A DNA stretch of 64,000 nt from Flavobacterium aerium (lineage in GTDB: Bacteria > Bacteroidota > Bacteroidia > Flavobacteriales > Flavobacteriaceae). Shown piece after piece: positions 43,053 to 53,552 of this stretch; the stretch's first letter is position 1; every line of letters begins with the position of its first letter. Both the position numbers and the translations under genes were made by a program. A model generated the notes under the pieces. The model had not been told where the DNA came from. It did no database searches and saw only the letters and a program-made list of their open reading frames with translations. Location of the stretch: NCBI RefSeq assembly GCF_030766725.1, contig NZ_JARQWR010000008.1, positions 124,001-188,000 of the forward strand, written 5' to 3'.

Positions 43053-46000
43053 ATGGAAAATTATTTTAATAAAAAAAAGAACAAGGTTCTTGTTTTGCTG
43101 TGTTTGATGATTGTTCAGTTTTCATTTGCTCAGGAAAAGACTATATCAGGAACTGTTATAGAAGCCGATGGACTTCCTTTACCAAGTGTGAACATAATGG
43201 TTAAAGGAGAAAAGAAAGGTGTTCAAACAGATCTTTCTGGAAAATATGCAATTAAGGCTAAAGCTGGCGATGTATTGCTTTTTACCTTTTTAGGAATGAA
43301 AGATGTTGCAATCACAGTTGGTAATTCTGCTAAAGTAGATATTACAATGAAAGACGACGACGCTCAAGTTTTAGATGATTTAGTGATACTTGGTTATACA
43401 AAGAAAAAAGCTTCTGAAGTCACAGGGTCATCAGTAACCATAAAATCAGATAAAATTAAGGATGTTCCAACGGTAACTGTAGATCAAGCTTTACAAGGAA
43501 AAGTAGCTGGATTGCAGATTTCCCAATCCTCAGGAACACCAGGTTCAGTACAAGATATTAGAATTCGTGGTGCAGGCTCAATTACAGCCAGTAATGAGCC
43601 ATTGTATGTGATTGATGGAGTACCAGTTGTAAATTCAGATTTTGGGGGAGGAAAAAATGCGAAAGGTATTTCGGCATCTTCATCTTTATCTGCTTTATCT
43701 GCGATTAATAGTAAAGATATTGAAAGTATAACCGTTTTGAAAGACGCATCAGCAACATCAGCTTATGGTGCAAGAGGTTCTAATGGAGTGATTGTAATTA
43801 CAACAAAAAGCGGTAAAGCTGGGAAAACAGTTTTTAATGTTTCTACATCATTAGGGTTTCAGAACAATGCAGTCGAAGGTCTTAAACCATTAACTGGAAA
43901 TCAGCGAAAAGAATTATTTCTAGAAGCATTATACAATACGTATGGAGCTTCACAGAATTTTACAAAAGAAAATGCAATAGATTATTATAATGCAAATGCA
44001 CAAACACTAGATGGGAGAAGACTACAAAACTGGAACGGAATAGATGGGAATTGGGCTAAAAGATTGGAAAATAAAAATGCCACCGTGCAAACCTATGATA
44101 TTTCAGTTAGTGGTGGTGATGAAAAATCTACTTTTAATGCTTCTTTGGGTCTCAATAAGACAGAGGCTACAGTCGTTGGGGCAGATTTCCAGAGAATTTC
44201 GGGAGCTTTAAGATATACAAAAGATTTGACGGAAAGATGGCATTTGTCTACTTCAATGAATGTCTCAAATTCAAGACAGAGAGGTATTTTAGAAGGGGCT
44301 GGTTATTTTAGTAACCCTTATATGACAAAATATTTTATGAGTCCATGGGAGCAACCTTATAATCCAGATGGATCTTTGAATATTGATTTGAATACTTCAA
44401 TTCCAAATACATTATATACTCTCAAAAATAATATTATAAAAAATGATTTAACCCGTGCATTATCGAATACTTCATTATTGTTCGATATTACAGATAAATT
44501 GAAATTTAAGTCAGTAGTGGGATTAGATTATAATTTAGCTGTATTCCATAGATATAATAACCGTTATGAAGGAGATGGGCAATCATTGAATGGTTCTGTA
44601 GAACAATCTGTTGGAAGAAATCTGAATATAGTAACACAGAACTCATTAAATTATAGATTCAAATTGGGTGAGGAACATAACTTTGATGTTACTGGATTAT
44701 TTGAATTTCAAAAAAACACCTATAATATTCTGGAAGGTTATGGGCAAAATATAGCTTCAGATGGGTTATTCTATTTAGGTACAACTTCTCAGAATCAATC
44801 TACTTCTTCTGTTTTTACAGATTGGTATAATGTGGCTTATTTAGGGATGTTTGATTATAATTTTGCTGGGAAATACGTAATAAGTGCATCATACAGAAAA
44901 GAAGGGTCGTCTCGATTTGCTGATGGACAACGTTTTGGTGATTTCTGGTCAGTAGGTGCAGCATGGAATATTCATAATGAGGAATTCCTGAAAAATACTA
45001 TTTTCAATACACTTCGATTAAGAGGTTCGTATGGAACTAGTGGTAATTCTTCAATTGGAGATAATAAATACCAAGCTTTATTATCCTATGATGTAAATTA
45101 TGCTGATAATCCAGCAATATATCCATCACAATTTGGAAACAATAATTTGACTTGGGAAAGTAATAAAACAACAGATGCAGGATTTGAATTTGGTGTGCTT
45201 AATAATCGAATATCTGGAAGCTTGGCCTATTATAATAAAAACACATTCGATCTGTTACAGGAAGTTAGAATGTCTTATACAACAGGACATGCTACACAAT
45301 TGGTAAATGCAGGAGATGTAGTGAATAAAGGGGTTGAGATGCAGTTAGATATTGATATTTTTAGAGAAGGAGCATTCAAGTGGTCAGTATCAGGAAATTA
45401 TGCAACAGTGAAAAATGAAGTTACTCGCTTAGCAAAAGATATGCAAGGGAATGATATTAATCAGACGACAGCATATAAAACAATTAGGGTAGGTGAGCCA
45501 ATTAATGCCTGGTTTATGCGAAAATGGGCAGGTGTAGATCCGTTAAACGGTAAACCATTATGGTATGTAAATGGTGTTGATGGGGCAACAACTTCAAATT
45601 ATAATGAAGCTAAACAGGCACTTCAAGGAGGTAGTCCATTGCCAACTTATACTGGAGGATTCTCAACACACTTTGAATTTAAAGGGTTCTTTATTGATGC
45701 CAGTTTGTATTTCTCTGGAGGAAATAAGATATATGAAAATTGGTCATCATATACACAAAGTGCTGGACGCGGAGCTTTTTCAATTTACAATGGAGCTGAA
45801 CCGTTAATGAATAGATGGCAACAACCTGGTGATATTACAGATGTTCCAAAAGTTGAGTTTACAGGCACGGGAAGTAATGCGGCAAGTACATCCACCCGTT
45901 TTTTATATGACGGTGATTATATCAGAATTAAAGATTTAGTCTTTGGATATAATTTTGATAGTGCTATGATTAAAAGAATGGGATTTGATGGAGTATCAAT

Positions 46001-46142
46001 GTCTGTTAGAGGTACAAATTTACTTACTTATGTGAAAGATAGCCGATTAAAATATGACCCTGAAGTTCGAGCAGATGGTATGACAAATTTGACAACACCA
46101 CCAGTGAAATCTGTAGTGTTTGGTTTAAACTTAAAATTTTAA
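43053..46142 (+). CDS. SusC/RagA-family TonB-linked outer-membrane transporter, pair 1
   Basis: A 1029-residue SusC-type transporter: signal peptide (ending FSFAQ), carboxypeptidase-like domain (ISGTVIEADGLPLPSVNI onward), plug (IRIRGAGSITASNEPLYVID, VLKDASATSAYGARGSNGVI) and a C-terminal barrel ending in FGLNLKF. It works with the SusD lipoprotein directly downstream (7-base gap) to import a large nutrient through the outer membrane. It is a close paralogue of the gene at 48415, alike over the whole length. Its codons use more A/T at third positions than the copy at 48415. No enzyme gene identifies the substrate. Confidence 0.95.
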   Translation: MENYFNKKKNKVLVLLCLMIVQFSFAQEKTISGTVIEADGLPLPSVNIMVKGEKKGVQTDLSGKYAIKAKAGDVLLFTFLGMKDVAITVGNSAKVDITMKDDDAQVLDDLVILGYTKKKASEVTGSSVTIKSDKIKDVPTVTVDQALQGKVAGLQISQSSGTPGSVQDIRIRGAGSITASNEPLYVIDGVPVVNSDFGGGKNAKGISASSSLSALSAINSKDIESITVLKDASATSAYGARGSNGVIVITTKSGKAGKTVFNVSTSLGFQNNAVEGLKPLTGNQRKELFLEALYNTYGASQNFTKENAIDYYNANAQTLDGRRLQNWNGIDGNWAKRLENKNATVQTYDISVSGGDEKSTFNASLGLNKTEATVVGADFQRISGALRYTKDLTERWHLSTSMNVSNSRQRGILEGAGYFSNPYMTKYFMSPWEQPYNPDGSLNIDLNTSIPNTLYTLKNNIIKNDLTRALSNTSLLFDITDKLKFKSVVGLDYNLAVFHRYNNRYEGDGQSLNGSVEQSVGRNLNIVTQNSLNYRFKLGEEHNFDVTGLFEFQKNTYNILEGYGQNIASDGLFYLGTTSQNQSTSSVFTDWYNVAYLGMFDYNFAGKYVISASYRKEGSSRFADGQRFGDFWSVGAAWNIHNEEFLKNTIFNTLRLRGSYGTSGNSSIGDNKYQALLSYDVNYADNPAIYPSQFGNNNLTWESNKTTDAGFEFGVLNNRISGSLAYYNKNTFDLLQEVRMSYTTGHATQLVNAGDVVNKGVEMQLDIDIFREGAFKWSVSGNYATVKNEVTRLAKDMQGNDINQTTAYKTIRVGEPINAWFMRKWAGVDPLNGKPLWYVNGVDGATTSNYNEAKQALQGGSPLPTYTGGFSTHFEFKGFFIDASLYFSGGNKIYENWSSYTQSAGRGAFSIYNGAEPLMNRWQQPGDITDVPKVEFTGTGSNAASTSTRFLYDGDYIRIKDLVFGYNFDSAMIKRMGFDGVSMSVRGTNLLTYVKDSRLKYDPEVRADGMTNLTTPPVKSVVFGLNLKF

Positions 46143-46149
46143 GAAGAAG

Positions 46150-47556
46150 ATGAAAAAGATATTTTACTCAGTTTTTGTACTATTATTATTAGTTGGAATT
46201 ACTTCTTGTAATAATGATGATTTAGATCCGACAATATCAGATAAAAAAGATATTGAAAATGTAAAGACAGTCTCAGATTTAAAAGGTTTGATGAATGGTG
46301 CTTATAATGGAATGACTAATGCAAGTTATTATGGTAGAGATTTTGTTATTTATGGCGAAGTACGTAGTGATAACACCTATGCAAATGGTAATTCAGGGCG
46401 GTTTACAGCAGTAGGAGCAATGCTTCAAACTAGTACCAGTGCATATCCTACTGATACTTGGGATATTATATATAGGGTAATTGCAAATTGTAATATTGTA
46501 ATTAATGCTAATGTGGAAGGTGATATTTCAGCTGTTAATTATGTAAAAGGTCAGGCCTTGGCTTTAAGGGCTTTAGCGCATTTTGATTTAGTAAAATTGT
46601 ATGGGCAACAACATGTGAATCAAGGGGGGGTAAGTGCTTTAGGTATACCTTATATTACAAAATATAAAGATTTAAATAATTTATATCCTGTAAGGAATAC
46701 AGTTCAAGAAGTGAGAGATAAGGTTTATGTAGATTTAGATTTAGCGATTCAAAAAATGCAAATAGGTATTTCTTCAGCAAATTCGACTAAAGAAGAAATA
46801 AGTTTAAATGCAGCTAAGTCGATAAAATCGAGAATAGCCTTGTATTTTGGAGATTGGGAATTAGCTAAAATAGCTTCACAAGAGATCATTGATTCAAATC
46901 AATTTTCAATTTCGTTAAAAGATAAATATAAAGATTCTTTTAAGGATAAGGAAACAGGGAACTCTATTTTTGAATTGGCATTTCGTACGAATGATAATAA
47001 TGGTAACAATAGTTTGAAGCAGATTTATCAAGCAACAAATTATGGAGATATACAAGTATTAGAAGATTTAGTAAACATTTTCGAGCCAACAGATGTTAGA
47101 TACAATGGAGATCTTTCAGTTGGAATTCCAAGTCAAATGATTCGTAAAGTTTCAAATAGATGGAGAAATTATGGGAAGTACCCTGAATTAGATAGTAATG
47201 TAAAATTAGTCCGTATTGAAGAGGTTTTTTTAATCAATGCAGAAGCTAGATTTGAATTAGATAGTTCAGACCCAATTGCATTAGTAAACTTAAATAAAAT
47301 ACCTATGAATAGAGGAGCATCTTTATACACAGATGTAACGAAAGATAATATTTTATTAGAGCGAAGAAAAGAGCTTTGTTTTGAAGGATTTCGATTTGAT
47401 GATTTGGCCAGAAGCCATAAAAATATTCCATTAGTAAGTACTAATGAACAAACACATGAAGGGCCGATATATGGATCAATCAGATATGCCTTTCCAATTC
47501 CGTTATCTGAAATAACAGCGAATAATAATATAATTCAAAATGCGGGATACAATTAA
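46150..47556 (+). CDS. SusD/RagB-family outer-membrane lipoprotein, pair 1
   Basis: A 468-residue SusD-like nutrient-binding lipoprotein (lipobox GITSC, Cys 20, followed by NNDDLD as a surface-export signal). TPR-like helices are visible (VKGQALALRALAHFDLVKLY), and the RagB/SusD C-terminal part has LLERRKELCFEGFRFDDLAR and PIPLSEITANNNIIQNAGYN. It caps the SusC barrel encoded just upstream. It is paralogous to the gene at 51491. A terminator follows. Confidence 0.94.
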   Translation: MKKIFYSVFVLLLLVGITSCNNDDLDPTISDKKDIENVKTVSDLKGLMNGAYNGMTNASYYGRDFVIYGEVRSDNTYANGNSGRFTAVGAMLQTSTSAYPTDTWDIIYRVIANCNIVINANVEGDISAVNYVKGQALALRALAHFDLVKLYGQQHVNQGGVSALGIPYITKYKDLNNLYPVRNTVQEVRDKVYVDLDLAIQKMQIGISSANSTKEEISLNAAKSIKSRIALYFGDWELAKIASQEIIDSNQFSISLKDKYKDSFKDKETGNSIFELAFRTNDNNGNNSLKQIYQATNYGDIQVLEDLVNIFEPTDVRYNGDLSVGIPSQMIRKVSNRWRNYGKYPELDSNVKLVRIEEVFLINAEARFELDSSDPIALVNLNKIPMNRGASLYTDVTKDNILLERRKELCFEGFRFDDLARSHKNIPLVSTNEQTHEGPIYGSIRYAFPIPLSEITANNNIIQNAGYN

Positions 47557-47578
47557 TTTTTCCTGTAGTAAAATTTTT

Positions 47579-47608
47579 AAGCCTCAATTTTAATTGAGGC
47601 TTTTTTTA
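47579..47608. terminator. bidirectional terminator between SusD-1 and rnhB
   Basis: GCCTCAATT (47581-47589) and AATTGAGGC (47592-47600), flanked by A/T, lie between converging genes. Confidence 0.75.
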
Positions 47609-47619
47609 TAAAAAAAAAA

Positions 47620-48219
47620 CTATAGTTCGAGTTTTAATTGTTCGGGTAATAATTTAAAAGACATGCGATGGTATTTTGTAGTGCCATATTTTCGAATAGC
47701 TTCACGATGCTCTAGAGTAGGGTATCCTTTATTTTTTTTCCAATTGTACATTGGGAACTCTTCATGAATTTTGTCCATATAATCATCACGATAGGTTTTT
47801 GCTAATATAGAAGCTGCTGCAATACTCAAGTATTTTGAATCTCCCTTAATGATACAGCTATGAGGTATGTCTAGAACAGGTTTAAAGCGATTGCCATCAA
47901 CAATAATGTAATTCGGTTTTGGGTCTAATTTCTTGATGCTTTCCTGCATAGCATAAATAGATGCATTTAAAATGTTAATTTCATCTATTAATAGGGGTTC
48001 AATATGAGTTACGGCACAAGAAATAGCAATTTCTTCTACAATAGGTCGTAGGTAAACTCTCTTTTTTTCTGTTAATTTTTTGGAATCATTTAGAAGCTCA
48101 TTGATGTAAAATTCTGGTAGAATAACTGCTGCAGCCGTTACTGGGCCTGCTAAACAACCTCTTCCGGCTTCATCTGTTCCAACTTCTAATGTTAAGCCAG
48201 AGTAATTATTGAGTAACAT
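47620..48219 (-). CDS. rnhB: ribonuclease HII
   Basis: RNase HII removes ribonucleotides and RNA primers from DNA. The 199-residue protein begins its core with [20 protein letters not shown] (catalytic Asp-Glu), continues with IIVDGNRF, and has [20 protein letters not shown] and the ending YHRMSFKL. It lies on the minus strand between two duplicated SusC/SusD pairs, which it splits. A likely promoter octamer is on the minus strand at 48233-48240. Confidence 0.95.
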   Translation of the reverse strand: MLLNNYSGLTLEVGTDEAGRGCLAGPVTAAAVILPEFYINELLNDSKKLTEKKRVYLRPIVEEIAISCAVTHIEPLLIDEINILNASIYAMQESIKKLDPKPNYIIVDGNRFKPVLDIPHSCIIKGDSKYLSIAAASILAKTYRDDYMDKIHEEFPMYNWKKNKGYPTLEHREAIRKYGTTKYHRMSFKLLPEQLKLEL

Positions 48220-48232
48220 TTGTGATTTTTAT

Positions 48233-48240
48233 CAAAAATA
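48233..48240 (-). promoter_or_regulatory. -7 promoter element of rnhB
   Basis: On the minus strand TATTTTTG lies 13 bases before the ATG of rnhB. A TTG stands 21 bases further upstream. Confidence 0.45.
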
Positions 48241-48383
48241 CAAAAATATATACAAATTTAGCAAGGTATTGCTTGTTATTTTTGTTCAAAAAAACACTTT
48301 GTATAATTTTATCTTTTTTTTGTTAAAATAATCTCAAAACCCCTTATTTTACTGGATTTTTTTCTTTAAGATTTTATTAAGAC

Positions 48384-48536
48384 GTTTGCGTTAACTAACT
48401 CAAATAAAATTAATATGAGATCGAAATTTAAATGGATTTTTACGCTATTATTGGCGTTTTCAATGCAGTTTTCGTTCGCGCAAGAAAAAACTATTTCTGG
48501 AGTAGTAACCGAAGGGGGATTGCCATTACCAGGAGT
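48384..48536 (+). repeat. shared leader and signal-peptide block, copy A (SusC 2)
   Basis: From GTTTGCG through the ATG, signal peptide and start of the carboxypeptidase-like domain, this segment is nearly identical to 53401-53552, including TAACTAACTCAAATAAAA before the ATG. The two genes diverge strongly after it, so the leader and signal region are conserved or exchanged as a unit. Confidence 0.75.
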
Positions 48537-51483
48537 GAATGTAGTTATTAAGGGTGCGACAAGTGGAACACAAACAGATTTTGATGGTAAATACGCTATC
48601 AAAGCAAAACCAGGAGATGTAATTATGTTTACATTTTTAAGTATGAAAGATGCTGCTGTAACAGTAGGAGCATCAAATACTGTAAATGTAGTAATGACTG
48701 GTGATGCACAAGTATTAGATGAACTTGTAGTCTTAGGATATTCAACTAAAAAATCTTCACAAGTTACTGGATCATCAGTAATGATAAAAGCAGATAAGAT
48801 TAAGGATGTACCAATGGTATCTGTAGATCAAGCTTTGCAAGGTAAAGTTGCAGGTTTACAGATTTCACAATCTTCAGGAACACCTGGATCTGTTCAGAAT
48901 ATCAGAATTCGTGGTGCAGGATCTATCACAGCAAGTAACGAACCATTATATGTAATTGATGGAGTACCTGTAGTGAACTCTGATTTTGGTGGAGGTAAAG
49001 ATGCAAATGGAGTTTCTTCTTCATCCTCTTTATCAGCATTAGTATCTTTAAATAGTAAAGATATTGAAAGTATTACCGTATTGAAAGATGCATCTGCAAC
49101 ATCTGCATATGGTGCACGTGGATCAAACGGGGTTATCGTAATTACTACAAAAAGTGGTAAAGCAGGTAAAACAGTATTTAATGTATCTACTTCATTAGGT
49201 TTTCAAAACAATGCAGTAAAAGGATTAAGACCATTAACTGGTAATCAAAGAAAAGAGTTGTTCCTTGAGGCAATATACAATACGTATGGAGCTGCAAATA
49301 ACTTCACAAAAGATCAGGCAATAGGTTACTATAACGATAACTCACAAAGTTTGGATGGTAACCGTTTGAAAAACTGGAATGGAGTTGATGGTAACTGGAC
49401 AAGAGAATTAGAAAATAAAGATGCTACAATTCAAACGTATGATATCTCTGCAAGTGGTGGAGATGATAAATCAACGTTCAATGCATCGTTAGGTTTAAAT
49501 AAAACAGATGCTACTGTTGTTGGTGCGGATTTTCAACGTATCAATGGAGCGTTTAAATACACAAGAAACTTAAATGATAAATTGCGTATTTCAACATCTG
49601 TAAGTGTATCGAATTCAAGACAAAGAGGTATTTTAGAAGGATCTGGAACATTCAGTAACCCTTACTTAACTAAATATTTCATGAGTCCATGGGAACACCC
49701 ATACAATGCTGATGGATCTTTGAATATTGATTTAAATACTTCAATTCCAAATACATTGTATACATTGAAGAATAATATTGTGAAAAACGATTTAACACGT
49801 GCTTTATCAAATACTTCACTTCAATATGATATTACAGATAAATTGAAATTTAAATCTGTAGTAGGTTTAGATTACAACTTGTCAACTTACCACAGATACA
49901 ATAACCGTTACGAAGGTGATGGATTAGCTGTAAATGGATCAGTTTACGAATCAATCGGAAGAAACTTTAACTTAGTAACACAAAACTCTTTGAATTATAA
50001 ATTCAATTTAGGAGACCATAACTTTGATGTTACAGGTTTATTTGAACACCAAAAAAATACATACAATTTATTAGAAGCATCAGGACAAAATATAGCTTCA
50101 GATGGATTATTTTTAGTAGGAACAACTTCTGAAAATCAAGGAGTGTCTTCAGCTTTCACAGACTGGTATAATGTAGCTTACTTAGGGATGTTCAATTATA
50201 ACTATGCGGGAAAATATGTATTAGATGCATCATTTAGAAGAGAAGGATCTTCAAGATTTGCAGACGGACAACGTTTTGGTAACTTCTGGTCAGTTGGAGC
50301 AGCTTGGAATATTCACAATGAATCATTCATGGAGAATACTATTTTCAATACATTGAGAGCAAGAGCTTCTTATGGTACATCAGGTAACTCTTCAATTGGA
50401 GAAAACCTATACCAAGCATTATTATCATACGATGTAAACTATGCTGATAATCCAGGAATTTACCCATCACAATTTGGAAATAGCAAATTAACTTGGGAAA
50501 GTAACAAAACATTTGATGCAGGATTTGAATTTGGAATCTTGAATAATAGAGTATCAGGAAGTTTTGCTTATTATAACAAAAACACATTTGACTTATTGCA
50601 AGCAGTTAGAATGTCTTATACAACAGGACATGCTACTCAATTAGTGAATGCAGGTGATGTTGTGAATAAAGGTATTGAGGCGCAATTAGACGTTGAGATC
50701 TTTAGAGAAGGAGCATTCAAATGGTCTGTATCTGGTAACTTTGCAACAGTACAAAATGAAGTAACTCGTTTAGCAAAAGATACACAAGGAAATGATATTA
50801 ATCAAACTTCAGCTTACAAAACTACAAGAGTAGGTGAGCCAATCGGAGCTTGGTTTATGAGAAAATGGGCTGGTGTAGATCCTGCAAATGGAAAACCATT
50901 ATGGTTTGTAAATGGAAAAGATGGAGCTACAACATCTAATTACAACGAAGCGCAACAAGCACTTCAAGGCGGTAGTGCATTACCTACATATACTGGAGGT
51001 TTCTCTACTCATTTTGAATTTAAAGGTTTCTTCGTTGATGCTAGTATTTATTTTGCTGGTGGAAACAAAATTTACGAAGATTGGTCTTCTAACACAAACA
51101 GTACTGGACGTACTCCATTAGTAACATACAATGGTGCTGAACCATTAATGAACAGATGGCAACAACCAGGAGACATTACAGATGTACCTAAAGTCGAATT
51201 TACAGCTACAGGAAGTAATGCTTCTTCAACATCAACTCGTTTCTTATACGATGGAGATTTCTTAAGAATTAGAGATTTAGTATTTGGATATAACTTTGAT
51301 GGAGATTTCATTAAGAGAATCGGTTTTGAAGGACTTAGTATGTCATTGAGAGGAACAAACTTGTTCACGTATGTAAAAGACGATAGATTGAAATACGATC
51401 CAGAAGTTAGAGCGGATGGATATACAAATTTAACTACACCTCCTGTGAAATCAGTAGTGTTTGGTTTAAACTTAAAATTCTAA
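48415..51483 (+). CDS. SusC/RagA-family TonB-linked transporter, pair 2
   Basis: A 1022-residue SusC protein: signal peptide MRSKFKWIFTLLLAFSMQ..FAQ, carboxypeptidase-like domain (EGGLPLPGVNVVIKGATSGT), plug (IRIRGAGSITASNEPLYVID) and barrel ending FGLNLKF. It is a close paralogue of the pair 1 transporter over its whole length, although its signal peptide and leader match the pair 3 gene instead. Codons are richer in C-ending choices (AAC, TAC) than in pair 1, as often seen in highly expressed genes. It is followed after 7 bases by SusD-2. Confidence 0.95.
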   Translation: MRSKFKWIFTLLLAFSMQFSFAQEKTISGVVTEGGLPLPGVNVVIKGATSGTQTDFDGKYAIKAKPGDVIMFTFLSMKDAAVTVGASNTVNVVMTGDAQVLDELVVLGYSTKKSSQVTGSSVMIKADKIKDVPMVSVDQALQGKVAGLQISQSSGTPGSVQNIRIRGAGSITASNEPLYVIDGVPVVNSDFGGGKDANGVSSSSSLSALVSLNSKDIESITVLKDASATSAYGARGSNGVIVITTKSGKAGKTVFNVSTSLGFQNNAVKGLRPLTGNQRKELFLEAIYNTYGAANNFTKDQAIGYYNDNSQSLDGNRLKNWNGVDGNWTRELENKDATIQTYDISASGGDDKSTFNASLGLNKTDATVVGADFQRINGAFKYTRNLNDKLRISTSVSVSNSRQRGILEGSGTFSNPYLTKYFMSPWEHPYNADGSLNIDLNTSIPNTLYTLKNNIVKNDLTRALSNTSLQYDITDKLKFKSVVGLDYNLSTYHRYNNRYEGDGLAVNGSVYESIGRNFNLVTQNSLNYKFNLGDHNFDVTGLFEHQKNTYNLLEASGQNIASDGLFLVGTTSENQGVSSAFTDWYNVAYLGMFNYNYAGKYVLDASFRREGSSRFADGQRFGNFWSVGAAWNIHNESFMENTIFNTLRARASYGTSGNSSIGENLYQALLSYDVNYADNPGIYPSQFGNSKLTWESNKTFDAGFEFGILNNRVSGSFAYYNKNTFDLLQAVRMSYTTGHATQLVNAGDVVNKGIEAQLDVEIFREGAFKWSVSGNFATVQNEVTRLAKDTQGNDINQTSAYKTTRVGEPIGAWFMRKWAGVDPANGKPLWFVNGKDGATTSNYNEAQQALQGGSALPTYTGGFSTHFEFKGFFVDASIYFAGGNKIYEDWSSNTNSTGRTPLVTYNGAEPLMNRWQQPGDITDVPKVEFTATGSNASSTSTRFLYDGDFLRIRDLVFGYNFDGDFIKRIGFEGLSMSLRGTNLFTYVKDDRLKYDPEVRADGYTNLTTPPVKSVVFGLNLKF

Positions 51484-51490
51484 GAAAAAG

Positions 51491-52894
51491 ATGAAAAAGA
51501 TATTATATTCAATTTTTGCAATGTCTTTGTTGCTTGGAACTATGACATCATGTAATAATGATGATTTAGATCCGACTTTGGCAGATAAAAAAGATATTGA
51601 AAACGTGAAAACAGTTTCAGATTTAACAGGATTGTTAAATGGAGCTTATAACCGTATGACAAACGTTTCGTACTACGGAAGAGATTTTATCATTTACGGT
51701 GAAGTACGTGCAGATAATACATTTGCAAATGGTAACTCAAACCGATTTGTACAAGAAGGAGCTATGGATGTGCTTTCTACTTATACTAACCAAACGAATA
51801 CATGGGATATCATGTATAAAGTTATAGCAAACTGTAATATTATTATTGCAGCAGATGTAACTGGTGATGAAGGTGAAATTAACTATGTAAAAGGACAAGC
51901 TTTAGCTTTAAGAGCTTTAGTTCATTTTGATTTGCTAAAGTTATATGGACAACAACACGTAAATGGTGGTGGACTAAATGCTTTAGGTGTTCCTTATATT
52001 TCAAAATACAAAGACATGAATAATTTGTATCCTACTAGAAATACAGTGAATGAAGTTAAGAATTTTGCCTTTGCAGATTTGAATTTAGCAATTCAAAAAA
52101 TACAAGCAGGAACTGCAAGCGGTAACTCAAAAGAAACTGTCGGTATAAATGCAGTAAGAGCAATTCAAGCTAGAATGGCTTTGTATTTTGGAGATTGGCA
52201 ATTGGCTAAAACAGCATCTCAAGAGATTTTAGATACAAACCAATATACAATTACTGCAAGTGATAAGTATAAAGATTCATTTGATTCTAAACAATCTGGA
52301 AATTCAATTTTCGAATTAGCTTTCAGAGGAAACGATAACTTAGGAAACAATAGTCTTACTCAAATTTACCAAGCTACAAACTATGGTGATGTTCAAGTTT
52401 TACAAAACCTAGTTGATCTTTATAGTGCTACTGATGTTAGATCTAATGGTGATCTTTTTCCAGGTGAGCCAAGTCAAATGATTCGTAAGGTTTCAAACAG
52501 ATGGAGAAACTATGGTAAATATCCAACATTAGAAAGTAATGTGAAAATTTTCCGTGTTGAAGAAATTTATTTAATCAATGCAGAAGCTCGTTTTGAATTA
52601 GATAATGCTGATCCAATCGCATTAACGAACTTAAATGCTATTCCTGCACGTAGAGGTGCTGCTGCATATGCTTCAGCAACAAAAGCTAATATTTTATTAG
52701 AACGTAGAAAAGAATTTGCTTTCGAAGGATTCCGTTTTGATGATTTAGCAAGAACAGGTCAAAGTATTCCAAATGTTGATCCACAACAAACGCATGGTGG
52801 TCCAGCATACGGATCTACAAAATATGCTTTCCCTATTCCGTTAACCGAAATTACAGCAAATAGTAATTTAGTTCAGAACGCTGGGTATAATTAA
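51491..52894 (+). CDS. SusD/RagB-family lipoprotein, pair 2
   Basis: A 467-residue SusD protein (lipobox TMTSC, Cys 21, then NNDDLD). The TPR-like helix VKGQALALRALVHFDLLKLY and the C-terminal ERRKEFAFEGFRFDDLAR and PIPLTEITANSNLVQNAGYN match pair 1 closely. It is cotranscribed with the transporter upstream and ends at a UUCG-type terminator. Confidence 0.94.
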   Translation: MKKILYSIFAMSLLLGTMTSCNNDDLDPTLADKKDIENVKTVSDLTGLLNGAYNRMTNVSYYGRDFIIYGEVRADNTFANGNSNRFVQEGAMDVLSTYTNQTNTWDIMYKVIANCNIIIAADVTGDEGEINYVKGQALALRALVHFDLLKLYGQQHVNGGGLNALGVPYISKYKDMNNLYPTRNTVNEVKNFAFADLNLAIQKIQAGTASGNSKETVGINAVRAIQARMALYFGDWQLAKTASQEILDTNQYTITASDKYKDSFDSKQSGNSIFELAFRGNDNLGNNSLTQIYQATNYGDVQVLQNLVDLYSATDVRSNGDLFPGEPSQMIRKVSNRWRNYGKYPTLESNVKIFRVEEIYLINAEARFELDNADPIALTNLNAIPARRGAAAYASATKANILLERRKEFAFEGFRFDDLARTGQSIPNVDPQQTHGGPAYGSTKYAFPIPLTEITANSNLVQNAGYN

Positions 52895-52914
52895 TAAGTT
52901 AAGTTTTTAGATAT

Positions 52915-52949
52915 AAAAGCCGTCTCAATTCGTTGAGACGGCTTTTTTT
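52915..52949 (+). terminator. terminator of SusCD pair 2 (UUCG tetraloop)
   Basis: A 14-bp stem (52915-52928 with 52933-52946) closed by TTCG, the very stable UUCG tetraloop, then T. It is one of the strongest terminators in the window. Confidence 0.9.
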
Positions 52950-53400
52950 ATGTTTATGCGATATATACATAAATAGTATGCATGTTAAATTTTCAAGATT
53001 TCATGCATAAATTTAATGGTAGTAAATCATTTATTTATACAGGCTACTTTATTGAAAATAGGCAATTGGATTCTGTATATATCATTAGGACTTTGTACAG
53101 GATTTACTACAGAGTGTTTGTGTGGTTTAAGAGTTGTGTTTTTTGTTGAAAGTATTGTAAATACTGGGCATTGCGAGTGTTTTTAATTAACATAAAATTT
53201 GTATAATATTAAATTTGAAGATGCTTTATGGTGGTTTTTTAGTATTGAATTTTATGTAATTATTACCTAAACGTTTTAGGATATTTGTATTGTTTGGCTT
53301 TCTTTATTGCACTATATGTTGTTTTATGTAGTATTTTTTTTGATGTGTTTAATGCATATTATTTTTACGAACACTTGTTTATTTAAGAAATAATTAAGAA
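52950..53400. other. intergenic region upstream of SusC 3
   Basis: About 450 A+T-rich bases with no convincing ORF. It must contain the promoter of the third SusC gene. No clear TAnnTTTG octamer at a suitable distance was recognised. Confidence 0.4.
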
Positions 53401-53552
53401 GTTTGCGTAATAACTAACTCAAATAAAAATAATATGAGATCGAAGTTTAAATGGATTTTTACGCTATTACTAGCGTTTTCAATGCAGTTTTCGTTCGCAC
53501 AGGAGAAAACTGTTTCTGGTGTAATCACCGAAGGGGGATTGCCTTTACCACA
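53401..53552 (+). repeat. shared leader and signal-peptide block, copy B (SusC 3)
   Basis: Nearly identical counterpart of 48384-48536, starting GTTTGCG and covering the leader, the ATG at 53434 and the signal peptide. Confidence 0.75.
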
